The notes below the pieces were generated by a model. That model was not told the DNA's origin. It ran no database searches and saw nothing but the letters and a program-made list of their open reading frames with translations. Of a stretch of 64,000 nt of DNA, positions 46,347 through 54,491 are shown one piece after another (the first letter of the stretch is position 1; the number at the start of each line of letters is the position of its first letter). The stretch lies in the NCBI RefSeq assembly GCF_001494595.1, contig NZ_LN929908.1:1835716-1899715 (forward strand), in the 5' to 3' direction. The translations under genes were made by a program, and so were the position numbers. This stretch comes from Mycobacterium sp. M26. GTDB lineage: Bacteria; Actinomycetota; Actinomycetes; Mycobacteriales; Mycobacteriaceae.

Positions 46347-47555
46347 ATGCTTCGGATCGGACTCAGCGGCGGGATCGGCGCCGGCAAGTCCACGGTGTCC
46401 GCGACGTTCTCGGAGTGCGGCGGCATCGTCGTCGACGGTGACGTCATCTCCCGCGAGGTCGTTGAGCCGGGCACCGAGGGGTTGTCCAAGCTCGTCGACG
46501 CGTTCGGGGTGCAGATCCTGCGGCCGGACGGCGCCCTGGATCGGCCCGCCCTGGCCGCGATCGCCTTCAGTGACGAGGACAAGCGGCAGACCCTGAACGG
46601 GATCGTGCACCCGCTGGTGGCCCACCGTCGCTCGGAGCTCATCGCCGCCGCCGGTGAGGATGCGGTGATCGTCGAGGACATTCCGCTGCTGGTGGAGTCC
46701 CAGATGGCGCCGATGTTCCCGCTGGTGGTGATCGTCAACGCCGATCCCGAGGTGCGGGTGGCGCGACTGATCGAGTACCGCGGGTTCACCGAGGCCGACG
46801 CCCGGGCCCGCATCGCCGCCCAGGCGACCGAGGAGCAAAGACGCCAGGTTGCCGACGTCTGGCTGGACAATGCCGGCAGCTCGGGTGAACTCGTCGAGAA
46901 GGCCCGCGACCTCTGGTACCAGCGCATCCTGCCGTTCGCGCACAACCTCACCACCGCGACCCCGGTGCACGGCAAGCCGGACCTGGTCGCGGCCGACCCG
47001 ACCTGGGCCGACCAGGCCCGCCGCATCGTGGCCCGGCTGAACACCACCTGCGGGCATCGCGCCGTGCGGATCGACCACATCGGCTCCACCGCCGTCCCGG
47101 GCATGGACGCCAAGGACGTCATCGACGTCCAGGTGACGGTGGCCTCGCTCGAAGTGGCCGACGAACTCGCCGCGGACCTGCTGCGCGCCGGGTACCCCCG
47201 GGTCGGGGCGATCACCGCCGATGTACCCAAGGCCGACGCCCGCAGCACAGTCGGACAGTTCGACCACACCAACGAAAACTTGCTGTGGCACAAGCGATTC
47301 CACGCCTCAGGAGATCCGGGACGCCCGACGAATGTGCACATCCGGGTGGACGGCTGGCCCGGCCAGCAGTTCGCTTTGTTGTTCGTCGACTGGCTGACCG
47401 CCAACCCCGGTGTGCAGTCGGACTATCTGGCGGTCAAGCGCGCCGCGGCCCGCCACGACGATGTGGCGCGCTACGCCGAGGCCAAGGAGCCGTGGTTCCT
47501 CGACGCGTACCGGCGCGCGTGGGAGTGGGCCGACACCACCGGTTGGCGCCCCTGA
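46347..47555 (+). CDS. coaE: Dephospho-CoA kinase with C-terminal GrpB/UPF0157 domain
   Basis: A 402-residue protein. The N-terminal 200 residues are the kinase that phosphorylates the 3'-OH of dephospho-CoA, the last step of CoA synthesis; the P-loop is GLSGGIGAGKST near residue 4 and the CoA-site helix includes VVDGDVISREV. The C-terminal half is a GrpB/UPF0157 nucleotidyltransferase-like domain (VRIDHIGSTAVPGMDAKDVIDVQV), a fusion typical of mycobacteria that aids stability or regulation. GGAGGAG lies upstream of ATG 46347. Confidence 0.95.
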   Translation: MLRIGLSGGIGAGKSTVSATFSECGGIVVDGDVISREVVEPGTEGLSKLVDAFGVQILRPDGALDRPALAAIAFSDEDKRQTLNGIVHPLVAHRRSELIAAAGEDAVIVEDIPLLVESQMAPMFPLVVIVNADPEVRVARLIEYRGFTEADARARIAAQATEEQRRQVADVWLDNAGSSGELVEKARDLWYQRILPFAHNLTTATPVHGKPDLVAADPTWADQARRIVARLNTTCGHRAVRIDHIGSTAVPGMDAKDVIDVQVTVASLEVADELAADLLRAGYPRVGAITADVPKADARSTVGQFDHTNENLLWHKRFHASGDPGRPTNVHIRVDGWPGQQFALLFVDWLTANPGVQSDYLAVKRAAARHDDVARYAEAKEPWFLDAYRRAWEWADTTGWRP

Positions 47556-47559
47556 GTGC

Positions 47560-48078
47560 TCAGGCGGCCGGGGCCGGCGCGTCGGCCGGCGCCGCCTCCG
47601 AGGGGCTGGGAGTGTTCAGCGGCGCACCGCACTGCAGCGTGCCGTACAGCGGGTCGTCCTTGACCCGGAAGAGACGCGGGGCGATGAACTGATCAGCCTG
47701 GGCCACGGTCTGGTCGTCCACGAGAATCTCGCAGTGCAGGTTGGACCCGTAGGGCCACTGGATCGAGATCTCCATGCCGGCCTGCTTCGGGTCTTTCATG
47801 ACCGTGTTTACCTCGAACGTGAAGCCGGGCAGCAGCGTCGGCTGGTCACTGTTGACGTTGTTGTCGTCGATCTTGTAGGCCACCACGGCGCCGCGGGAGG
47901 TGCCGTCGGCACGGGCCCGGTAGGTCACGTTGTGCAGCACCTCGCCGGTGGGCGCCGGTGCGTCGGTCGGTGCGGGCGGTTCCGGGTCGGCCTGAGCCGG
48001 AGCCAGGCTTAACTGAGACCCCGCGACCATCACCGCGCCCAGGGCTGCGGCCAGCCATCTGTGCTTGGTGGGGCTCAT
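47560..48078 (-). CDS. Secreted conserved hypothetical protein
   Basis: A 172-residue protein with signal peptide MSPTKHRWLAAALGAVMVAG and cleavage after AQA. The mature part has a short Pro/Ala stretch and a beta-rich domain (VTYRARADGTSRGAVVAYKID; CEILVDDQ; LQCGAPLN) with two Cys residues, then an Ala/Pro tail. No function known. It converges with coaE, 4 bp apart. Confidence 0.75.
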   Translation of the reverse strand: MSPTKHRWLAAALGAVMVAGSQLSLAPAQADPEPPAPTDAPAPTGEVLHNVTYRARADGTSRGAVVAYKIDDNNVNSDQPTLLPGFTFEVNTVMKDPKQAGMEISIQWPYGSNLHCEILVDDQTVAQADQFIAPRLFRVKDDPLYGTLQCGAPLNTPSPSEAAPADAPAPAA

Positions 48079-48126
48079 GTGTAGCGAGACTACTCGTTAC
48101 GCCCCGGGCTGCTGAAACGTTGCCGG

Positions 48127-48639
48127 TCAGCGCCAGCTCAGGGTGATACCCGCGGCGGCAAGCCAGGCGTTCAGGTCGTGGCCGAACCGGGCCAGCCCGG
48201 CGATCGTCGCCGTGGCCTTCTGGACGGCGGAGTCGGCGACCGCGGTGCTGACCAGGCCGTCGCGGTGCGCGTCGAGCAGTTCGTCGACGTCGACGAGGTC
48301 GGCGCTGACCCCGGTGCGGACCACGATGTCGAGGTAGTGGTCCTCGGTCTGCCAGACGGCGTCGCCGACGGTGATCTCACCGATGTCCAGGTAGTAGTCC
48401 TGCGGCTGTTCGTGGCCGGGATTGAAGTGGAAGACGTTGGCCCGCAGACCCAGCGAGGGCAGCAGCCAGGACTCCAGGTAATGGAATTGGGCCCGGCCGG
48501 GTGTCGGGCGGGCCATGTAGAGCCCCCACGGCTGCACCACGAACTCGTCGACCGCACGCACGATGCCCTTGTTATCGGTGTTCGTCCGTGCCGCCAGATC
48601 GAAGGTCTCGCGTTTGGGGGGATGGACGTGACCGCTCAC
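48127..48639 (-). CDS. DUF402 family protein
   Basis: A 170-residue soluble protein with the DUF402 pattern: VQPWGLYMARPT, FHYLESWLLPSLG, VFHFNPGHEQPQDYYLDIGEI and EDHYLDIVVRTG. Members of this fold can act as nucleoside-phosphate phosphatases or be fused to RNA-binding domains; here the domain is alone. It occupies the coaE-uvrB interval, like M. tuberculosis Rv1632c. GTG 48639 overlaps the stop of the upstream membrane protein (GTGA). Confidence 0.75.
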   Translation of the reverse strand: MSGHVHPPKRETFDLAARTNTDNKGIVRAVDEFVVQPWGLYMARPTPGRAQFHYLESWLLPSLGLRANVFHFNPGHEQPQDYYLDIGEITVGDAVWQTEDHYLDIVVRTGVSADLVDVDELLDAHRDGLVSTAVADSAVQKATATIAGLARFGHDLNAWLAAAGITLSWR

Positions 48640-48935
48640 CGGCGACGCAGCCAGCGCAGGTCGAGAGTGCGGGGACCCTGCCCGGCCGGGCGGGTGATCA
48701 GGCGCAGCACGAATCCGCCGACCAGGGTGACACCGAACGCGGTCAGCAGGATGTCGGCGGCGTCGAGCCAGTCGCACTGGTAGTTGGTGCCGAGCCGATC
48801 GTTGGCGCAGCTGCGGCCCATCGCCTCGGCCACCCGGAACGGGCCCGGCCACACCAGGGCGACCAGACAGCCCAGCGCGACGATGAGCAGCACTAATCCC
48901 AGGATGCGCAGGCTGATCCGCAATGGTTCGGGCAC
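48636..48935 (-). CDS. Small two-helix membrane protein
   Basis: A 99-residue protein starting at GTG 48935. Two hydrophobic segments (RILGLVLLIVALGCLVALVW and DILLTAFGVTLVGGFVLRLI) flank an extracytoplasmic loop with two Cys residues (RSCANDR and YQCDWLD) that may form a disulfide. The C-terminus is basic. The function is unknown. It is translationally coupled to the DUF402 gene and divergent from uvrB. Confidence 0.7.
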   Translation of the reverse strand: MPEPLRISLRILGLVLLIVALGCLVALVWPGPFRVAEAMGRSCANDRLGTNYQCDWLDAADILLTAFGVTLVGGFVLRLITRPAGQGPRTLDLRWLRRR

Positions 48936-48969
48936 GGCGATAGCGTACGGAATCCAGCGGGAATGAATG

Positions 48970-48991
48970 TGTCGGTGGGGGCGCTTAACCT
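48970..48991 (+). promoter_or_regulatory. PafBC-type promoter of uvrB, leaderless
   Basis: TGTCGGTG (48970-48977), then 8 nt, then TAACCT (48986-48991). This matches the RecA-independent damage promoter except for the first T of TTGTC. The -10 ends 6 nt before ATG 48998. Confidence 0.72.
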
Positions 48992-48997
48992 GGACAC

Positions 48998-51157
48998 ATG
49001 GCCTTCGCAACCGAACATCCCGTCCTCGCGCATTCGGAGTACCGCGCGGTTGAGGACGTCGTGCGTACCGGGGCCCGGTTCGAGGTGGTCAGCGAGTACT
49101 TGCCGGCCGGGGACCAGCCCGCCGCGATCGAGGACCTGGAACGCCGGATCAGGTCGGGGGAGCGCGACGTGGTGCTCCTGGGCGCCACCGGCACCGGCAA
49201 GTCGGCCACCACCGCCTGGCTCATCGAGCGTCTGCAGCGGCCCACCCTGGTGATGGCACCCAATAAGACGCTGGCCGCGCAGTTGGCCAACGAGCTGCGA
49301 GAGATGTTGCCGCACAACGCTGTCGAATACTTCGTCAGCTATTACGACTACTACCAGCCCGAGGCGTACATCGCCCAGACCGACACCTACATCGAGAAGG
49401 ACAGCTCGATCAACGACGATGTCGAGCGGCTGCGGCACTCGGCCACCTCGAGCCTGCTGTCGCGGCGCGATGTCGTGGTGGTGGCCTCGGTGTCGTGCAT
49501 CTACGGCCTGGGCACCCCGCAGTCCTACCTGGATCGCTCGGTGGAACTGCAGGTCGGCTCGGAGGTGCCGCGCGACGGCCTGCTGCGGCTGCTGGTCGAC
49601 GTGCAGTACACCCGCAACGACATGTCGTTCACCCGCGGATCCTTCCGGGTGCGGGGCGACACGGTGGAGATCATCCCGTCCTACGAGGAACTCGCCGTGC
49701 GCATCGAGTACTTCGGCGACGAGATCGAAGCGCTGTACTACCTGCACCCGCTGACCGGTGATGTGGTCCGCAAGGTCGACTCGCTGCGGATTTTCCCGGC
49801 CACCCACTACGTCGCGGGGCCGGAGCGGATGGCCCAGGCCATCTCGACCATCGAAGAGGAATTGGCGCAGCGGCTGGCCGAGTTGGAGAACCAGGGCAAG
49901 CTGCTGGAGGCCCAGCGGCTGCGGATGCGCACCAACTACGACATCGAGATGATGCGCCAGGTCGGCTTCTGCTCGGGGATTGAGAACTACTCACGGCACA
50001 TCGACGGCCGTCCCGCCGGATCGGCGCCCGCCACGCTGCTCGACTACTTCCCGGACGACTTCCTGCTGGTCATCGACGAATCGCACGTGACCGTCCCGCA
50101 GATCGGCGGCATGTACGAGGGCGACATGTCCCGCAAGCGCAACCTGGTGGAGTACGGCTTCCGGCTGCCGTCGGCGGTGGACAACCGCCCCCTGACCTGG
50201 GAGGAGTTCGCCGATCGGATCGGCCAGACGGTGTACCTGTCGGCCACCCCGGGTCCCTACGAGCTGGCCCAGACCGGTGGCGAGTTCGTGGAACAGGTGA
50301 TCCGCCCGACCGGCCTGCTCGATCCGAAGGTGGTGGTCAAGCCCACCAAGGGTCAGATCGACGACCTGATCGGCGAGATCCGGGCCCGCACCGAACGCGA
50401 CGAGCGGGTGCTGGTCACCACGTTGACCAAGAAGATGGCCGAGGACCTCACCGACTACCTGCTCGAGATGGGCATCCGGGTCCGGTACCTGCACTCCGAG
50501 GTGGACACGCTGCGCCGAGTGGAGTTGCTGCGCCAGCTGCGGCTGGGGGAGTACGACGTGCTGGTCGGCATCAACCTGCTGCGTGAGGGTCTCGACCTGC
50601 CTGAGGTGTCGCTGGTGTCCATCCTCGACGCCGACAAGGAAGGGTTCCTGCGCTCCACCCGAAGCCTCATCCAGACCATCGGCCGCGCGGCGCGCAACGT
50701 GTCCGGTGAGGTGCACATGTACGCCGACAAACTCACGGACTCGATGAAAGAGGCGATCGACGAGACCGAGCGCCGCCGCGCCAAACAGATCGCCTACAAC
50801 ACCGAGAACGGCATCGACCCGCAGCCGCTGCGCAAGAAGATCGCCGACATCCTCGACCAGGTGTACCGCGAAGCAGACGACACCGAGTCGGTGGAGATCG
50901 GCGGATCGGGCCGCAACTCGTCGCGCGGACGGCGCGCACAAGGCGAGCCCGGCCGGGCGGTCAGTGCGGGCATCGTCGAGGGCCGCGACACTTCGACGAT
51001 GCCGCGCGCCGAACTGGCGGATCTGATCAAGGACCTCACCGCGCAGATGATGGCGGCGGCCCGGGATCTGCAGTTCGAACTGGCGGCCCGGATCCGCGAC
51101 GAGATCGCCGACCTGAAGAAGGAACTGCGTGGAATGGACGCCGCCGGCCTGAAATAG
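48998..51157 (+). CDS. uvrB: Excinuclease ABC subunit B
   Basis: A 719-residue damage-verifying helicase of nucleotide excision repair. Walker A is [13 protein letters not shown] near residue 68; the beta-hairpin that clamps DNA is [33 protein letters not shown] carries the Walker B DESH, and [16 protein letters not shown] plus [13 protein letters not shown] are motifs V and VI. The C-terminal UVR motif ([21 protein letters not shown]) contacts UvrA and UvrC. It is about 20 residues longer at the N-terminus than M. tuberculosis UvrB; the leaderless promoter supports ATG 48998. Confidence 0.96.
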   Translation: MAFATEHPVLAHSEYRAVEDVVRTGARFEVVSEYLPAGDQPAAIEDLERRIRSGERDVVLLGATGTGKSATTAWLIERLQRPTLVMAPNKTLAAQLANELREMLPHNAVEYFVSYYDYYQPEAYIAQTDTYIEKDSSINDDVERLRHSATSSLLSRRDVVVVASVSCIYGLGTPQSYLDRSVELQVGSEVPRDGLLRLLVDVQYTRNDMSFTRGSFRVRGDTVEIIPSYEELAVRIEYFGDEIEALYYLHPLTGDVVRKVDSLRIFPATHYVAGPERMAQAISTIEEELAQRLAELENQGKLLEAQRLRMRTNYDIEMMRQVGFCSGIENYSRHIDGRPAGSAPATLLDYFPDDFLLVIDESHVTVPQIGGMYEGDMSRKRNLVEYGFRLPSAVDNRPLTWEEFADRIGQTVYLSATPGPYELAQTGGEFVEQVIRPTGLLDPKVVVKPTKGQIDDLIGEIRARTERDERVLVTTLTKKMAEDLTDYLLEMGIRVRYLHSEVDTLRRVELLRQLRLGEYDVLVGINLLREGLDLPEVSLVSILDADKEGFLRSTRSLIQTIGRAARNVSGEVHMYADKLTDSMKEAIDETERRRAKQIAYNTENGIDPQPLRKKIADILDQVYREADDTESVEIGGSGRNSSRGRRAQGEPGRAVSAGIVEGRDTSTMPRAELADLIKDLTAQMMAAARDLQFELAARIRDEIADLKKELRGMDAAGLK

Positions 51158-51171
51158 GCCGCCGCGCTTGA

Positions 51172-51198
51172 GCTCAACCGCGGTTGAGCCTCTACGGT
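51172..51198 (+). promoter_or_regulatory. 18-bp perfect palindrome over the efflux-gene promoter
   Basis: GCTCAACCGCGGTTGAGC (51172-51189) is a perfect palindrome. It lies just upstream of the -10 TACGGT (51193-51198), which ends 7 nt before ATG 51206. The palindrome covers roughly -34 to -17, a classic repressor position. Confidence 0.6.
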
Positions 51199-51205
51199 GA
51201 TGCAC

Positions 51206-52612
51206 ATGACCGGGAAGACGGCGTCAGCCGCGGGGAGTTGGCGCGAACTACTGGGCAACCACCTCGGCGCCACCGTCGTCCTGGCCGGTGGGGTGGCGAT
51301 CTACGCCATCAACGAGTTCATCACGATGAGCCTATTGCCCAGCACCGTCGCCGATATCGGCGGCGAGCGGCTCTACGCGTGGGTGACGACGGTGTATCTC
51401 GTCTCATCGGTGGTGGCCGCAACGACGGTGGGGCCGTTGCTGACCCGGTTCGGTCCGCGCTCGTCCTATCTCGGTGCCCTGCTGAGCTTCGCCGCCGGAA
51501 GTGCGCTCTGCTCGGCCGCGCCCTCGATGCAGCTGCTGTTGGTGGGCCGGGTGGCCCAGGGGCTGGCCGGGGGTGTGCTCGCGGGTCTGGGCTATGCGGT
51601 GATCAGCGCTGCGCTACCGGACCGGCTGTGGACCCGCGCCTCGGCGGTGGTGTCGGCGATGTGGGGCATCGGCACCCTCGTCGGACCCGCGACGGGTGGG
51701 TTGTTCGCCCAATTCGGTTTCTGGCGAGGCGGATTCGGATCGCTGGCCGTGCTGGCGGTCGCGATGAGCGTGCTGGTGCCGATCGCGCTACCGGCCCGCA
51801 CCGAGTCGACGGGCGAGGATCCGGCGCGCACCGGTATCCCGATCTGGTCACTGCTGCTGCTGGGGATGGCCGCGCTGGCGGTCAGCGCCGCCGCGATCCC
51901 GCGCAACCCCGCGGTCATCGCAGGCCTGCTGGCGGTAGGCCTGGTATTGGTGGGGACCTTCCTTGTGGTCGATCGACGGCTCAAGGCTGCGGTGTTGCCG
52001 CGCTTGGCGTTTGGGTCCGGACCGCTGAAGTGGATCTACCTCACGCTGGGCTTGCTGATGGCCGCCACGATGGTGGACATGTACGTTCCGCTTTTCGGTC
52101 AGCGGCTCGGCGGGCTGGCACCGATCTTCGCGGGCTTCCTCGGGGCGGCGCTGTCGGTGGGGTGGACGGTCGGTGAGATCGCCAGCGCCTCGATCACCAA
52201 TGCCCGTCGCACCGTGCAGGTGGTCGCCGTCGCGCCGCTGGTGATGGCGGTCGGTCTCGCTGTGGCCGCGGTGACCCAAAATGACCATGCCTCAACACAA
52301 CTCGTCCTGGTGTGGGCGGCGGCGCTGGCGCTGACGGGGGCCGGCATCGGGATGGCGTGGCCGCATCTGTCGGCCTGGGCGATGGGCTCCGTCGTCGGCG
52401 ACCCGGCGCAACAGGCGGTGGCCGCGGCCGCGATCAGCACCGTTCAGCTGATGTGCGGTGCGTTCGGGGCGGGTCTGGCCGGTGTTGTGGTCAACCTGCG
52501 CGACACCCCCGACGTCACTTCGAGTCGCTCGATGTTCGGGTTGTTCGCGGTGCTGGCGGCGGTCGGTGTGGTGGCCTCCACCCGTTCGGGGCGCGGTCGG
52601 GTGTCGGCCTAG
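51206..52612 (+). CDS. MFS drug-efflux transporter (Rv1634-like)
   Basis: A 468-residue, 14-helix-type major facilitator in the position of M. tuberculosis Rv1634. Signatures include FITMSLLPSTVADIGG in helix 1, the loop LLTRFGPRSSYL, and the antiporter motif C-like GIGTLVGPATGGLFAQ near residue 155. It should export drugs or metabolites by proton antiport. ATG 51206 is chosen because of the leaderless promoter; GTG 51197 and ATG 51200 are in frame. The palindrome upstream suggests control by a dimeric repressor encoded elsewhere. Confidence 0.82.
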   Translation: MTGKTASAAGSWRELLGNHLGATVVLAGGVAIYAINEFITMSLLPSTVADIGGERLYAWVTTVYLVSSVVAATTVGPLLTRFGPRSSYLGALLSFAAGSALCSAAPSMQLLLVGRVAQGLAGGVLAGLGYAVISAALPDRLWTRASAVVSAMWGIGTLVGPATGGLFAQFGFWRGGFGSLAVLAVAMSVLVPIALPARTESTGEDPARTGIPIWSLLLLGMAALAVSAAAIPRNPAVIAGLLAVGLVLVGTFLVVDRRLKAAVLPRLAFGSGPLKWIYLTLGLLMAATMVDMYVPLFGQRLGGLAPIFAGFLGAALSVGWTVGEIASASITNARRTVQVVAVAPLVMAVGLAVAAVTQNDHASTQLVLVWAAALALTGAGIGMAWPHLSAWAMGSVVGDPAQQAVAAAAISTVQLMCGAFGAGLAGVVVNLRDTPDVTSSRSMFGLFAVLAAVGVVASTRSGRGRVSA

Positions 52613-53316
52613 TCGTCGTCCTTGCCGGCCATGCGGCGGACGCTGGTGACGCCGTCGACGCTGGCGACGGCGCTGGGGGCGTGCCGGATTCCCGCGCCGG
52701 TCAAGGTCAGCAGGACCCCGCCGTCGGGATCGCTGTTGAGTTCGGACAACGTCCACTGGTGTTTGTCGCAGGCGTGCAGGATGCGGCCGATCACACCGTG
52801 ATTCGGCACATAGGTGATGTGCAGCCGGACCGAGCCGGACAGCCGCGCGGTCAGCCGCTGCGTCAGCGGGGTGAAGCCCAGCACGATCACGAAATGCAGG
52901 ATCGTCACGACGATCGCCAACTTGACCAGACCCGCGCCGGCGGCCATGCCGATAGCGGCGCACTCCCAGATCGCCGCCGCGGTGGTCAGACCGTGCACGG
53001 CGCCCTGTCGGGTGATGATCAGACCGGCGCCCAGGAACCCGATACCCGAGACGATCTGGGCGGCCACCCGGGACGGATCAACCTCGACCGTCCCGGGGCT
53101 GAGCACGTCGGAAAAGCCGTACTTGCTGATGATCAGGATCAGCGCCGCCGCGGTGCCGACGATCGTCTGGGTGCGCAGACCCGCGGCCTTGCCGTGCACC
53201 TCGCGCTCGAGTCCGATCAATGCGGTGAGGCCGAACGCGATCAGCAGTTCGACGATCTGGCGGGTGCCCTGTCCGGGGCCGCCGAGCAGGGGCGGGTCGG
53301 CCAACCAGGTCTGCAT
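52609..53316 (-). CDS. mgtC: MgtC/SapB family membrane protein
   Basis: A 235-residue protein. The N-terminal 145 residues hold about four or five helices with the family signature: GLTALIGLEREVHGKAAGLRTQ and IVSGIGFLGAGLI. The C-terminal cytoplasmic domain (SVRLHITYVPNHGVIGRIL to VASVDGVTSVRRM) is ACT-like. MgtC helps growth at low magnesium and inside macrophages, and a CorA transporter is encoded 3.5 kb away. The last 4 nt overlap the end of the convergent efflux gene. Confidence 0.88.
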   Translation of the reverse strand: MQTWLADPPLLGGPGQGTRQIVELLIAFGLTALIGLEREVHGKAAGLRTQTIVGTAAALILIISKYGFSDVLSPGTVEVDPSRVAAQIVSGIGFLGAGLIITRQGAVHGLTTAAAIWECAAIGMAAGAGLVKLAIVVTILHFVIVLGFTPLTQRLTARLSGSVRLHITYVPNHGVIGRILHACDKHQWTLSELNSDPDGGVLLTLTGAGIRHAPSAVASVDGVTSVRRMAGKDDD

Positions 53317-53414
53317 GACGACACGGTAAGGCGCGTGGGGCCCGGTCAGCTAGTGCTCACGCTGATCGAAACGCTGGTCGGGGCCGTGCCGTGCTGGAAT
53401 CGTGACCAACACGT

Positions 53415-53488
53415 GCGGGTGTGGCTGAGTGGCTAGGCACCGGCCTGCAAAGCCGTTTACACGGGTTCGAATCCCGTCACTCGCTCCA
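53415..53488 (+). tRNA. tRNA-Cys (GCA)
   Basis: The acceptor stem GCGGGTG pairs with CACTCGC (one G-T). The anticodon loop CTGCAAA contains GCA. The T-arm is ACGGG-TTCGAAT-CCCGT. Discriminator T485 is followed by an encoded CCA (53486-53488). The outermost anticodon-stem pair is C-T, where M. tuberculosis has G-T. It stands between mgtC and the secreted protein gene. Confidence 0.95.
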
Positions 53489-53642
53489 CGTTCTTGGCCC
53501 CGTTCCGGCGTCGTGTCACGGCCCGGGTAACTGCCGCGGCACCGCTTAGCAACAGTTCGGTAACCCCCCGAAGGGCACCGCCGCGCGGAACTTACACGTC
53601 TGTAGTTTTCCCGTCAGGCCTCACCACAAGAACGGGGGAACC

Positions 53643-54474
53643 ATGTCTCGAACCACCAATCGCATAGCGGCGGTCACCGCTATGGCGACTGCTGGGTGCT
53701 TCTGGACGGCTCCTTTGTTCAGCCCACGCGCGGTGGCCGACATTGCACCCGGTATTCCGTGCGTCAACATCATCCAGCAGGTCGCCGCCAATCCGCCCGA
53801 CCTGAGCCAGGGCGTGCCCGGCGCGGCGTCGTCGATCTTCACCAACAACCCGCCGGTCGCCGGCGGGCCGGTCCCGCCGGCCACCGTTCCCGGCACCATC
53901 AAGGTGCCCCCGGCCAGCGTTCCCGGCGCCCCTGGCACCCGCGCGGTGACCAGTGGCGCGACGCCGCCTGCCTCGGTCCCCGGCGCCCCGGGCACCGGAG
54001 TTTCCCGCACCGTGCCCACTCCGCCCGCCGCCGTCCCCGGTACCCCTCCGGGCGGCATCGTCGGTGGCACCTCCACCCCGCCTGCCGCGGTCCCGGGCGG
54101 GGTGCCCGGGACCGCCTCCGCGTGCCGTGCCCGGCAACCCGGGCGTCAACGCCGCGGCCAGCACCCCCGGGCTGCCGAGCCTGATCCCGGCCGCACCGAT
54201 CGCCAACGCCGCAGGATCGTTGCCGACGCCGCCCGCCGAGGTGCTGCCCGCGGTGGCCCAGGGTGTCGCGACGCTGCTGTCACCGCCGCAGGTCACGATC
54301 CCGGGCATCCCCGGGTTCGGGATCCCGCTGCCGACGTCGATCTCCACACCGCGCGACCTGCTGTGCGTCGGTACCGGATGGTCGGCGGGCAAGGTGGGTC
54401 CGACCTCGGGTGCACCCGCCGGCGCGGTGCTCGGGGCGGACCTGCCCAAGGGTGGTCGCTGGTTCGACGACTGA
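53643..54474 (+). pseudogene. Secreted Pro-rich repeat protein with an apparent 1-nt frameshift
   Basis: The product begins MSRTTNRIAAVTAMATAG with a signal peptide ending at AVA, then a domain with CVNIIQQVAANPPDL. Degenerate repeats of the type PPASVPGAPGT and PPAAVPGTPPGG follow. The repeat frame is lost near 54104-54111 and the same pattern resumes one frame over (PPRAVPGNPGVNAA), running to a natural C-terminus LPKGGRWFDD at 54474, 17 nt from the next gene. Removing a single G from the CCCGGG there gives a continuous 276-residue protein. The uncorrected frame stays open to 55004 by chance in GC-rich DNA. The function is unknown. Confidence 0.65.
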
Positions 54475-54491
54475 GACCGGCCTACCGGCGG

